A stretch of 64,000 nucleotides of DNA, from NCBI GenBank assembly GCA_036850595.1, contig CM072153.1:11178169-11242168 (forward strand). The letters are read 5' to 3'. Origin of the DNA: Rhyacichthys aspro. Its lineage: Eukaryota > Chordata > Actinopteri > Gobiiformes > Rhyacichthyidae. The position numbers and the translations under genes are program-made. Every line of letters begins with the position of its first letter. The stretch's first letter is position 1. The notes beneath the pieces are model-generated. The model saw only the letters and a list, made by a program, of their open reading frames with translations, did no database searches and was not told where the DNA came from. This document shows positions 46,908-59,900 of this stretch, one piece after another.

Positions 46908-49900
46908 ATGGACTCTTCTTTGAGTGCAGCTCAAATCCGCGAGAAGTTCATTGACTTCTTTCGCCGTTATGAACACCAGTATGTCCATTCATCGGCCACT
47001 ATCCCTCTGGATGATCCCACACTGCTTTTTGCCAATGCTGGCATGAACCAGGTACACAGACAATGCCTCACACTTTTTCAAACTACCTATCCAAAATGAT
47101 AACTTTTATTCAGCTGCCTTTTTTTTCTTTTTTTCTGATAGTTCAAACCCATTTTCCTCAATACCATTGACCCTTCCCACCCCATGGCCAGACTGAGACG
47201 TGCAGCTAACACACAGAAGTGCATACGTGCAGGTGGGAAACATAATGACCTGGATGATGTTGGGAAAGACGTATACCACCACACTTTTTTTGAAATGCTT
47301 GGGTCCTGGTCATTTGGAGACTACTTTAAGGTACTGCTTCCCTTTTTTATATTGTATAGATATTGTTTTATGTTATAAATTTTTAATCTCTTGTGAAACT
47401 AGATTGATTTCTTGTCTTTCCTGTTTTTGGCTGTCTTGTCGATTCTTGTGCGGTCTCTCTGCTTTACATCCTCCGCCTGCAGCAACTGGCTTGTAAAATG
47501 GCTTTGGAGCTTCTCACAAAGGAGTTTGGTATTTCCATTGAGCGTCTTTATGTCACTTACTTTGGAGGAAATGCTGAAGCAGGCCTGGAGCCTGACCTGG
47601 AGTGCAAACAAATTTGGATTGACCTTGGGTTAGTATGACTTGATGAAAAAGCTAAAAAAGCACATAAATGTGTTCTTATCTGTTATTTATAAATAGTTTT
47701 TACAGTGTGGAGATGATGCAAAACACTTATGTATGACTGCATATAAAGTAATTGCATAAAGATTTTTATATAATGTTTCATATTTCATTAAATCCGAAAT
47801 AATAATAATATTCATAAAAAGGGTTATTAAAGTTGGGAAATGTCTTGTTTGTGTCAGGGTTGACGAGGCTCGCATATTGCCTGGCAGTATGAAGGATAAC
47901 TTTTGGGAAATGGGAGACACTGGCCCCTGTGGCCCCTGTAGTGAGATCCACTACGACCGCATTGGAGGACGAGATGCCTCTCATCTTGTCAACATGGATG
48001 ACCCTAACGTTCTGGAGATCTGGAACCTGGTGTTCATCCAGTTTAACAGGTAAAGGCTTCCATACAAAAGAGTCATAACCAACTTTGCAATACTAAACAT
48101 GGACTACCAGTCAATAAATCATATTGTTTATAGCTTTAGGTCAGTTAGGGCGAATCACTCTTTTTAAAAATAGAAACATAACAGGTTGTGTTGCAAAGGG
48201 CGGTGCTGCCTCCTCCTTGTTCTTCTGGTTTTTATAGTTCTTTGAAACTATTATTGCTTAACTTAGATTGTTCTAATTTTGTTTTAATAATGTATTCTTT
48301 AGTTGGTCTTACTTTTTCACAAATGAAAAAAAATGCTATAAAGGCCACAAACAGCAAAACTTAAATCTATAGTTTTCTAATGGTACCCTTCTATTTGTAC
48401 ACTTTAATAGGGAGTCCGAGACGGTGCTGAAGCCTCTGCCTAAGAAGAGCATTGACACAGGAATGGGTCTGGAACGTTTGGTGTCTGTGCTGCAGAATAA
48501 GATGTCAAACTACGATACTGACCTTTTTCTCCCATACTTTGATGCCATACAGAAGGTGATAAGAGAGGACATTAATACACAATTAATTTGACCACTTGAT
48601 GAAAGTAAACACCAGCTGATCAACTCATCCTAATGTCAGAATCCTTCCTTGTTTATTACCGTTTCTTTATTTGCTGTAGGGCACAGGTGCTCGGCCTTAC
48701 ACTGGTAAAGTGGGTGCTGAGGATGAGGATGGCATCGACATGGCTTACCGTGTGCTGGCCGATCATGCCCGCACCATCACCATTGCCCTGTCAGATGGCG
48801 GTCGACCTGACAACACAGGAAGAGGGTGAGGGAAATGTATCAGTTTGTAGAGCTCAACCAAATGGCTTGAGTACACACTTTAGAAGTTTTTGTACTTTAC
48901 CTAGACCTTTCAAACACCACCATTTGTCCCTCTAGCTATGTGTTGAGGAGGATCCTGCGTCGGGCAGTCCGTTACTCCCATGAGAAGCTCGGAGCTCAGA
49001 AAGGCTTTTTTGCCTCACTGGTAGATGTGGTGGTTGAGTCCCTTGTAAGTGTGGTTAATGTTTTTAATACTTTTATTTTTCAATGTCCTTTATACTGTTA
49101 TACTATGTTTCCCCTCTTCTTATTGCTTTTTTCTCTAAAACTCCTTTGATATTCCAGGGTAATGCATTTCCAGAGTTGAAAAAAGACCCAGAAATGGTGA
49201 AAGACATCATTAACGAAGAGGAGGCGCAGTTCCTCAAAACTCTCAGCAGAGGGCGACGTATCCTTGATAGAAAGATCATGAGTCTAGGCGACTGCAAGAT
49301 CATCCCTGGTGAGACACTGTGGGAACTGCGTTACAATTTTGTGGTGCTGCTTCAGTACTGGTGCAACATGTAAAATTATATAGTGCAGTTAGTTATTGCA
49401 TCTTTTGTATTTTAGGTTTTAAAGCAAGAGGTAACAGGTCTCATTTAGCCAAATTGTGTAGTATATTTGAAGCATTTGTTTTGTGTTCATGCAGGTGACA
49501 CAGCATGGCTGTTGTATGACACATATGGGTTCCCTTTGGACTTGACCTCTCTGATTGCGGAGGAGAAGGGCATGGAGGTGGACCTTGATGCCTTTGAAGA
49601 GGAGAAAAGGGCAGCACAGGTGAGGATGTGACAGAATAGGTGGCAGGCAGTATTTACTGAGAAGAGCTGTTATTCCCTGAGGACTGAGTTTGGCCTTGCT
49701 CACTGAACCTTTGGTCCACCATTTTTCCCCTGTCTCAGCACTTTTCAGTTTTGTACTGTTGGACAGGATTGTCTGAACAAACCTTACTTTACAGTCCCAT
49801 TGGATCTGTTGCTAATCTGATGTTTAGCACAATCACTAGTCACTTTATCACAGATGTACTTTGGTCATATTTAGTATTGCATTAGAAAACACAATTCCTG

Positions 49901-52900
49901 ATTTAAGATAACAGAGTAACCATGTAACTTTTACCCCAAAAATATATATTCCCCAAATCATTTTGATGGTTCTTAGACATGAGGTCTGTAGAATCATGTC
50001 TATCTCACTGACACAGTACCCTTAGCTGCTCAGAAACCTTCAATATAACATTCCTGTTGCTATGCATATTAAGTAAATAGCCAATACAATGGACCCTAGC
50101 AGAGTCATATTTGTACAAAATACACTAAAATTACCCTATTATCTGTCAGACATGTTTTTTCTTCTGAACCTGCCGTCCAACATCTCAACATGTCCGACAT
50201 TGACAGCGAGGTTGCACAGGGAGGGATCTGTGCACTGGCAAACCGCTACGCAAAGTTGCTTTAAAGTAACATCTTAAAGGTGCTGGCGTATAACTTTCAG
50301 TTGATCTGTCGGTTCATAATCAGCTGTTATAATCCATCCTTCCTTTGATTAAAACCACTGCATTAAGTGTTGTTGCGTTGACTGCTATTTTTTTAGTTTG
50401 GCATGAAGTAAAGTAAAACTGTTTTTTGTAGTTGAAGTCGCAGGGTAAGGGCACAGGAGACCAGGATCATATCATGTTGGACATCTATGCTATTGAAGAG
50501 TTGAGAAACAAGAATGTCCCTGCCACAGACGATTCTCCCAAATACAAGTACGCTTCAGATGAAACAGGCAACTATGGTGAGTGAGTATTCTCATAACATT
50601 CTCACAATCTGATGTTATTTACTCTAATGAAGGAAACTGCGTTGTTTGCCTTGTAGAGTTTGAAGCAGCCTCAGCCACAGTTCTGGCCTTGCGCCGTGAC
50701 CGTGCCTTCTGTGATGAAGTGAGCACAGGCCAGGAGTGCGGGGTGCTGCTGGATCAGACTTCCTTCTATGCAGAGCAGGGTGGACAGACATTTGATGAGG
50801 GCTATATGCTTAGAGAAAACGACAATGCAGAGGATGTAAGTGCAACATGAGTATTAATAAATGACCAAAATAAAGTCTTGGACTGTTCACAAAAGACATG
50901 TGCCTATAATTGATACTTGACTGATGCTAAAGGCACGAAAATGGTACCTGCCTTATATTATATATAATTTTGATTAGAAAATGTATATTGATTCTGTTTG
51001 AATTTGAATGGATAAGTGTAACATATTTTAACATAGTTTGTCTGGTATAACCAAATTATGTAAATGTTTCTGTTTTTTTCCAGCGTATGGAGTTCACAGT
51101 GAAAAATACACAAGTTAGAGGAGGCTATGTTCTGCATATTGGCACAGTGTATGGAAAGCTCAAGGTTGGCGACCGTGTCACTCTACATGTAGATGAGGTA
51201 AGAAGAATGGAGGGGGAAAAAAAAGGCATAGAGTTTGCATTTACCCCCAATGCTGGAAACAAAAACCACCCTAAGCCTTTTTTCTCATGTCTGAAAAACC
51301 ATTTGTGACAATTTCTTGAACAAAGCTCAGCTTTGACCCTTTTCTCTCTATTTTCTTGCTTTAGGCTCGTCGCAGGCCCATCATGAGCAACCACACTGCG
51401 ACACACATACTCAACTTTGCCTTGCGGGGAGTTTTGGGAGAAGCAGACCAGAGGGGCTCCCTGGTGGCCCATGACCGCCTGCGCTTTGACTTCACTGCCA
51501 AAGGGGCACTGAGCACTGGGGAGGTCCGACGCACCGAGGAGATTGCCTGTGCACTGATAAGAGATGCCAAGGTCAGTGGGACATTATGACATTATCTCAT
51601 GCCACAATTAAAGATCCATCAAGGTGAATTCATTCTTTAAGAATTGGCGCAGGTCTATATTTTGCTGTAATAATTTGGCTTTTGCCTTTTATATTGAGTT
51701 TATTTTGATGTAATGTATCCATACTAGAGTCTAATACACTTTTAGACTAAATACCTTTCTGGCTTCTCCTCCCACTGTTCCCTTCTTGTGGTTTAACTTT
51801 TATACTGAAGCAACATAAATATAGCTGTGTCTGCTGTTTGTATTTTTAAGAACTATTGATGTTAACAAAAACTGTAGTTAAACATCACCTCCGGGCACTT
51901 TAGACTTCTAAGGGTAGTTATGAGTGTTTGATGTTGTGTATTAAATGATTTCTCTAATGTTCATCAACCTTCTTTGTCCGTTCAGAAAGTGTACGCCATG
52001 GAGGCCCCTCTCGCTGAAGCCAAGGCCATCCAGGGTCTGCGTGCTGTGTTTGATGAGACATACCCTGACCCTGTGCGAGTGGTATCAATTGGGATCCCAG
52101 TACAGGACCTGCTCAATGACCCCAACAGTGCCGCTGGCTCCCTCACCTCCATTGAGTTCTGTGGAGGAACGTAAGTATTTTTTTCACCTTTTCCTCGTTG
52201 TCATTTTCATTTTCTAAAAAACAAACTCTTTGGCTACATTTTCTCATGGCTACATTGAAAGCTCTAATGAGTGATGTAAGGATTTATTAGTCAAATGTAC
52301 AAAAAGGCAACTCAAAAAGAAACAATAATGCAGTAGGAAATTACCATTTGAGTCTTTAATGTGGTATGTGCTCTACCAGATGAGCCCCTGAGGCACACAA
52401 ATCGTAATGTTTTTAATCTTACAGCCACACAGATGTTAAAGTCAGGTTTGACACTCATGTTAGACAATAATAAAACTGTTATACATGGGTGCTTGTGGCT
52501 CTTAGCTTTATTGTGTGCCCTGCCCTCCCAGCTCCAAAGACTGGCTCCATTGCGATGCCATTAAATAAAATGTTTCTTTGCTCTTAAGCCATCAAGAATG
52601 AAATGGTTGCATCTATGAAGTCTTTTAGGGCTAAAATTGTTTGTTATACTTGAAGTAGTGCTTGTAATAGCTGTGTGTTTTCCTGATTTATGTTTGAATT
52701 TGTAGGTCTGTAGAGCTGGGGACCACATTTAATCTTAAAATGCTAAGAGGACAGACATTTTGAACTTATAACATACTTATGTCAGTAATTGTTTTAAAGT
52801 TATTTTTTAGTATCTGGTGCAGCGTGAGCTTTATCATATTCAGCTTAAGTAAACACTTGCTTTTCTTTAATCTGCTGTGACTTCAAAGTAGTCCTTGTTC

Positions 52901-55900
52901 CTGCTGCAGTTTTCCAACATTCTTTGTCCTGATCTTATTCCTGCTTCTCGTCCTGCTTCGTTGATCTCTCACACAGCTGTGTTATTCAAATCGTAATATG
53001 CTGTTGGTTTTTGTCCTCCTTTATCTGCAGCCATCTGCAGAACTCAGGGCATGCTGCGCCGTTTGTCATCGTCTCAGAGGAGGCCATCGCTAAGGGCATC
53101 CGTCGCATTGTTGCTGTGACAGGACCAGAGGCCCAGAAGGTCAGCACGCACACACACACACAAGCACACACACAAGCACACACACAAGCACACGCTCCTG
53201 CCTCCAGCTAATGCTCATTCACTATGCACCATGACTTTCTGTTTCTACTGTGGTCAGCAGCAAATGTAAAGGTGGGTTTTCCTTTTGACACTTGGTGCAG
53301 AAAAAGTGACTAATTAAATAAGAGACTGAAGGGTACAGTTTTTTTTTTGTCAAATTAATCCTTTAGTTTTTATTTGAAAATGGTGAAGGAAGACTTTTTT
53401 GTAATTCAGTTTTTGTAGACTTGTGATATTATGCAGCTGTCTGTATCAGTCTCCTGCTCCCCGAGGTTCAGCTCCAAGAATATTTCATGTTTTTCTTTAT
53501 TCATGTTGGTTGTGAATATCTCAGGTGAATTCTACTCTTCCTTTCCATCACTTTTCATTTTCACATTTGTCTCCTAGAAAGACATTGAAAATAGTTTTTG
53601 ATTTTTTTTTTCAGTGAGTTACTGTGATGAACATTTTAATATCCTTCTAAGAAAAGTGTAATTACAGACATAGGTGTTCAAAACACAGGCAGTAGTGCCA
53701 AACTATGTCACACAACATGTTTACATGTTCTTGTGAGCCAAGTCCCTCATTAGTGCTTTCTTTTAATGACCTAATAGTGTCACTCTGCCACCCCCGCCAA
53801 AGTCTTGTAAAACTACTAGAAAAAATTTGATCTTCTTTGGATCATTTTGTCTGAGTTCTGTCTTTTAAGTAATTAGTATTATTTTTTTGGCTGGTTTAAA
53901 ATAACTGCTGTCTAGTGTGCCCACAATCTCAAATGGTTGGGCTTGTTCAGACTCATTCCTGTAATTCCTTTTGTTGCGCTCAAGTTGCAGATGGAAGAAA
54001 TACAAATCATGACTATAATGATGAGCAGCTCAAGTATCATCATGAAAATCACCAAAGCAATTATAGAAAAGTCAGTCAAAAACTTTTTAGTGATTTGGTG
54101 TCGAACCTTCCACCTTTAATATTTATTGTGAAGCCACTCTGATCCCTCTGTGTGTTGTGTCCCTCAGGCCCAGAGGAAAGCTGATGCTCTGCGCCAGGCT
54201 CTGGCTGCGCTGGGAGACAAGGTGAAGCAGCAAAGCACACCCAACAAGGACATCCAGAAGGAGATCGCTGACATGACAGAGGTACGTGTCTCCACACAAC
54301 ATCCTCATGTCTTAAAAGGTGTTCCTTCATTATGGCTGCTCTCTTGTAGTCCATTGGGACAGCTGTCATCTCACAGTGGCAAAAGGATGAGATGAGGGAA
54401 TCATTGAAAGGCCTGAAAAAAACCATGGATGACCTAGATCGAAACTACAAGGCTGACATCCAAAAGAGAGTCCTCGAGAAGACCAAGGAAATAATTGAAA
54501 AAAAACCCAACCAAGCACTGCTTATCATGGAGATGGAGCCGGGTGCCTCTGCAAAGGTTTGTCACTTGTACACAGTCATTTCAAATTGCATGTAGATATT
54601 TTAGCTTGGCTTGTAAATGTTTAATCCTGATTGTTGAACGTGATAAGCATGTGATAGAATACTACTACTATTAAGAGGAGTAGTCTTTCACTTTTTGTCT
54701 TAGCTTATCAGATTGTGTTTTTGCTCGGGACCAAATCAGAGCTGTGGCCTATTAGTTCTGACCTTGAGACATCGATACTGCTGATAGGGGACTTTTTTCC
54801 ATTCTTGTTTCCTTAACCACCTCCATCTGTTTTTTCCTCAGGCTCTTAATGAGTCACTGAAGCTGCTTAAGACCAACTCGCCTCAGACTGCTGCGATGCT
54901 GTTTACAGTGGACCGCGACGCCGGAAAGATCACCTGCTTGTGTCAGGTCCCACAGGTAACACACCACCAACAGTGTCAGGTCCCACAGGTAACACACCAA
55001 CAACAGTGTCAGGTCCCACAGGTAACACACCAACAGTGTTGTGTGATACGCCACTCCCATGTCCTGCACAAAATCCCTAGTCACATTGCTCAGTGTACTC
55101 TCCAAAGACAATGAATTAAACTACACTAGAATTTACATTAGATTTAATCATAGTTAGGCTCTGCTCTCACCTCTGCATCTATACACCGTATCTTGCTCAA
55201 ATAAATCATGTCTTATTTCACAACGTGCCGTGTATAAATAAACAGGAGTTTGCCCTTTCTGTAGTCTCCCTGTTTTAAATAAACTAGTTTTGTCTGAATT
55301 GCATTTAACAATGATGGAAAACAGGTTTTAAATACTTAGACAGTGGAAGTCACCTTTAAGTCACCGCAACATGAGCGGGCAAGCGTTATCAAACCATTGT
55401 TCTGTCTTTGACATTTGCAGACATCACCTCCAAGCTAGTGTTTCTTGCCCTCTAGATATACACTTCATGTTTTATCTCCACTACAATAGCTTATTTCCAA
55501 TAGTGAATGATGCAAATCATTAATTATGCCATAGCCAAATTAGGATTGAAATCTCTCAAACCATACCTACATACCACATTTTTGGTATAATAAGAACAAT
55601 AATGTTCTTTCTAACAGATTTTCCAAAGTCTTCTTTATTTCCCTTAGATTACTGTCCTTTTTTTTCTTATGTATTTGGCCCGTTGAACCAGTGATCAAAG
55701 TTAACATTGATAATTCTTCTGATTGACAATGTACTGATTTAAACCAAAGTGCTGATCCCTTTCTTTTCTTCCCCAGGAGGTGGCCAACAATGGCTTAAAA
55801 GCCAGTGAGTGGGTTCAAGAGCTGTGCCCCTTGATGGATGGTAAAGGGGGAGGGAAAGACATGTCTGCCCAGGCCGCGGGCAGGAACACTGAGTGTTTGC

Positions 55901-55956
55901 AGGAGGTACTACAAATGGCCAACAACTTTGCACGACTCAAATTGGGAGAGAACTAA
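46908..55956 (+). CDS. aars1: Cytoplasmic alanyl-tRNA synthetase
   Basis: Class II synthetase that charges tRNA-Ala and hydrolyses mischarged Ser/Gly-tRNA. Nineteen coding exons in phase: 46908-47051, 47142-47330, 47483-47628, 47858-48049, 48411-48555, 48680-48825, 48936-49044, 49158-49308, 49495-49619, 50432-50576, 50657-50835, 51084-51197, 51365-51571, 51986-52170, 53031-53139, 54168-54281, 54350-54556, 54842-54955, 55777-55956; 966 residues (human 968). Visible: catalytic core with HSSATIPLDDPTLLFANAGM and GDTGPCGPCSEIHYDRIGG, class II motif 3 region SIDTGMGLERLVSVLQNK, editing-domain metal sites HTATH (exon 51365-51571) and FCGGTH (spanning 52170/53031), and the C-terminal C-Ala domain ending LKLGEN. 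All catalytic and editing motifs are intact. The start codon is the first ATG of the exon and matches the human MDS start. Confidence 0.98.
49620..50431. other. aars1: aars1 intron
   Basis: Contains a small GC-richer island at 50170-50350 with a 24-codon open frame from 50191; no homology recognised, so it is treated as intron, perhaps an old repeat. Confidence 0.5.
52171..53030. other. aars1: aars1 intron
   Basis: AT-rich intron, nothing recognised. Confidence 0.7.
53144..53193. repeat. CA-rich microsatellite
   Basis: (CA)n interrupted every ten or so bases by AAG (units CACACACACAAG repeated), immediately after an aars1 exon donor. Confidence 0.85.
53194..54167. other. aars1: aars1 intron
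   Basis: AT-rich intron with several T runs; nothing recognised. Confidence 0.7.
54941..55036 (+). repeat. aars1: 33-base tandem repeat triplicating an aars1 splice donor
   Basis: Three copies start at 54941, 54974 and 55007 (the last shortened by three bases). Each contains the last 15 exon bases TGTCAGGTCCCACAG and the first bases of the intron GTAACACACCA. Donors therefore occur at 54956, 54989 and 55022. Confidence 0.95.
54956..55776. other. aars1: Last aars1 intron
   Basis: Apart from the 33-base repeat at its start the intron shows no recognisable element. Confidence 0.6.
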
Positions 55957-55991
55957 GAGGCTGAAGCAGGAAATTATGAGATTAGAAAGCT

Positions 55992-55997
55992 AATAAA
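55992..55997 (+). terminator. aars1: Proximal aars1 poly(A) signal
   Basis: AATAAA 36 bases after the stop codon; would give a very short 3' UTR. Confidence 0.5.
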
Positions 55998-56737
55998 GGG
56001 ATCGGGGGAAATTGTAGGCATAACACATTCTGAGCTCTGACGGTTTCATTTTTCAATGCGTCAATGTCATTTCTCTACTCCATTTGGTCAGAAAAGTTTA
56101 GAAATGTACTGCCTCTCAGCCATTAGGAAATGAGCTATTTGTCTGTTTTAAAAGAAATGATCCAGGAAAGGAAATGTCTGAACACTTGAATATGTAAAGA
56201 TACCTTAGTAGAAAGTCAGAAGAAGACATCACAAGATGTCAGATGTTAGTTTGTTTTTGTGTCCGTCTGCTCCCTTTTTATTAATGCATGCTTGTGCACA
56301 GAGGAAAAGGACAACTTAGCCTGATTTAACCTCTTCCAAGTACCATACAGCCACAAATCCCAGGTTTACACTGTCACTGTGGTATTTTCTCTTTAATCAC
56401 TCTTCTATGTTTCTTCCCTGTGAAGTCCCGAAGCACTTTTCCTGCCCCCAGGTTCTGTTTTAGGCCAAAATAACAGTCTTTGATAAAGATTTTTGGTACA
56501 GTTTGTGTTGGCTTTACACTTGGATAGCAGCTCCGTCCATCTGTGTGACAAGGCCTGAGCTCTCACTGGTGATTGGCTGGATTTGAGATTGAAACTTGCA
56601 TTAGCTGTATCATAGTCTTGCTATTCACCCACTGTTTGTCTTATAATAATTCATTACATGTATAAGAATGATCATGAACATGTTTGTGCAAATTAACATC
56701 AAAATATGTCTTATTGTAGCTGTTCACTGTAAAGTGG

Positions 56738-56743
56738 AATAAA
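56738..56743 (+). terminator. aars1: Distal aars1 poly(A) signal
   Basis: AATAAA 782 bases after the stop, just before the convergent st3gal2 3' end. Confidence 0.65.
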
Positions 56744-56909
56744 CACTGCTAAATATCTCATCTGCTTTGTTATTCTTCGACTCTAGACACAGCAGCACAG
56801 ATCTGAATGACAAAAATGAAGCTGATTTATTGAGCACTAGAATCAGCTATTAATATGTGGCATCAAAGACTATTATTTTTCAAAAATATAACATCTGACT
56901 CCACTCCAG

Positions 56910-59900
56910 TTTCATGAAGCGTTTATTTGTACAATAGCATAAGATACAAAGAGTCTCGTCACGTATCATACAGACATTTCAATGAAGCAAATACACAAGT
57001 CCTGCCTTGTCAGAAAAACCAAACCACTGACAGAACCAGACAGCAGCCACATGGAAAAACCTCATCCATGCTCTAAACTTTTCCGCCTGTCCTCTTTTAA
57101 TTTCGCTAGCTCCGTGTTTTAGTGATTGTAATAGTGGTGTTAGAGGAAACAGTCCACAGGGAATTCTACATGGTTGCAGCTACAGAAGTGGTCCTCTCCG
57201 ATACCGGCCCGTCAAGTGATGAATAGACACTAAAGCTGGGAGCAGTTGCAGGCTGTGCTGTGACCGCCGCTGTTTTGATCATGATATATTTATTCCTTTG
57301 AGCTTCTTCTCACTCCTCTCTGCCACAAACCAATTCACCATTACCTAAAGAAGAATACAACTACAGCCATAGCAGCTAAAACAGGACTGAAATTTTTTAT
57401 TCTAGCTGAAGACATAGCTCTCTGACTGCAACCAAAATTGATACAGTTTTCAAATTTTTTGTTGTTGTTGCCACTCCTTTTGAAATGCGAAAAAAAAAAA
57501 TTGTCCCACAGTGGGGAAATTGCATAAAAAATTCAATGTGACTGATGTTTACGGTTCGTAACACTAAATTTTGCTTTCTTTGTGTCTCTTGCATTCATCA
57601 GTCAAATGGAAGGCTGGATAAGATATTTTCGAGCGCCACGCCCCAAATGTGAGGGAAAGAGGTTTAAAAATAGGGCGCGATGTGCAATAACCTGGATTCT
57701 AGTAACAGCATTTGGAGAGGCCTTTTTCTATCAAAGAATATGTAAGCTATGGAGCAGTTTGTCAATGCAACAACCACAGTGACATTTCATTACTCAAGAA
57801 TCTGCAGACTTTTGAGCTTCAAGTATCATTTTTCTTTTAACCAATAACTGCTAGTGACTTTAACAATGGCCTCTAAACATTGAACTAAAAAAAATGTTCA
57901 TTCATTTATGTCCATACTCAACTCTATAGACCTGCTGCTACCTAAAATAGCTTTTTGTGGAAAAAACATGACTTTGCTGTTTGATATGCTGTAGACCTTA
58001 AAAATGTTGCTCCGAATAAAAATCTGCAGCTTGGGTCAGCAGCAGGAGAAAAGACCTACTTTAGGTTATAAATGCCTCGAGGCTTTCATATCTGTGTCAT
58101 CTCCACGACTGTAGGTGGATGAATATATTTAGGTTGAAACGCGGCGGAGAGGAATCACCCCGATCCCACTGTTCTGGGCTACAGCTGCGAGGAGTTAAGG
58201 AAACTGATAAGAGTCTGGTTTGTTTGGGACCACTTTTCCTCGCCGCTACAGGGGGGTGGTGCAGCTGCTGAGATGCCGAAATGTGTTATTGTGCTGCTGC
58301 TGAGGCCAGAACTGTCTCCTTCTTAACTCTTTACACATTCGTTTTGAAGGTGGAAGGAGCAGACAGAAGCATCAATAACAGAGGAATGCAGTAGAGGAAA
58401 AAACACCTAAAGCAGGTGCGTGGTGAGACGGCAGCGATATGGCGACATGACTGCTACTGGATGACCCAATATGCTCAAAAGAGGTGGCCTGCTATGAATC
58501 CACACGGCACTCTTTAAACAATATCAGCGTACAAAACAGTGAAGAGGCCTGTGCTCCGAGCAGAAGGCTGTGTGTCAGTGTATCTGTACAGCTCAGAAGG
58601 CACAAGTCTCAACCAGCAGATGTGTTGTTTTTTTTTGTCAGTCTATGTTCATGAAAAAGCAAAGTTTGCGCGTGTGTGTGATGCCAATGAAGCAGCTGTA
58701 GGCGAGGAATGTCCACGAGCAGGACAAGGCACAAAAGCATCAGTGTGTGTGTTTGACAGTAAGTTCAGACTCGGCCAAAGTCGCTTTCCAACAGCTTAAG
58801 TTACACTGAATCTTGAAAAAATGAATGGGACAACACACAAAATAAAAACATCACAAGGTTAACATAAAACAATTCATCAAAACAAAAAGTTGTCAGTGTG
58901 AGAGGCACAGTTCTTCCCGATTTGAACACAAGCAGGAATCCACTGACATACTGTTGGTGGAAAGAACCCTCAGACGCAGCAGGAGTGGTTTTAACAATGA
59001 GCTGTTCTCACACGCAGGTGTCAACATCACCTGAGTGCAGCTGCTGCTCTCTCCACGTCCTATCTGCCTCCAGTCAGAAAATCTTCACTCTAGCAGGTGG
59101 CATCTTTGTTCTGTTAGCTCACAGTATCGCAAGTTAACATCCACTGAGAATACAAACTAGCTGCTGAAGGAATCTATATTTACACTGTCATCAAAATCAT
59201 GGTTGGTTGTCGATTATCTGCAGTCCCAAAGGTTCTCTTAGTTCTTAAGGTGCAGTATGTAAAATATAGTGGAAAAGGAAAAGGCATCACACTCATTTTC
59301 CAACTGATTTTATAGCAGCTCATTCAAAGCCATCATAAGTCTTTGTATCTGATGCTGATGCCTGTGAAGACTGTAAATGTTTAAATACTATTATCCTGTG
59401 ACTAAAATAAACCCAAGCCAATGATACAAGTCTGTGAGTAGTAAACAAAACATCACTTATGAAACTAATTCAAACTGCAGTCTGCAGGGAGATATGTTAT
59501 TGTTGAAACTGTGGGCAGATAGTGCAGTTTAAATGGTGTGTGTTGAAAGCTAAGGCGTCCGGCGGCTCCACCCCTCTCTGGAAAAGTGGTTAATGTAGCT
59601 GAGTTTCAAACAGGTGAAACAACTCAGATCCTTCAATTGTGGTCCCCACCGAGGCAAAGCCAAAAACCCTGACATTAGGTCCTTTCAGTCTCAGTCCTCT
59701 AAAAAAAGTGGTTAACCCACAGCAGTTTGTGTCCTAGCACAAACTGAGGTATTCATAGTCAATAAACATACACAATTTTCATCAAAACACATGGGTCTGT
59801 TTCTGACGTGCTTTTACAAAATGGCTCAATGTGCCTCTGCTCTCTGTCTCTGACTTTCATTGTTAAACCCTGTCACGCAACTCAGAAATTAGCCTGGAAT

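Noticed and set aside
50191..50265. 24-codon frame in an aars1 intron
   Set aside because: Too short, no homology recognised, no splice context; probably a repeat relic.
51125..51570. Minus-strand frames of 115 and 69 codons over aars1 exons
   Set aside because: Complementary-strand shadows of the editing-domain exons.
57270..57345. Minus-strand exon-like peptide VMVNWFVAERSEKKLK
   Set aside because: Has a passable acceptor, but no upstream exon in phase was found and the end overlaps an AATAAA expected in the st3gal2 3' UTR.
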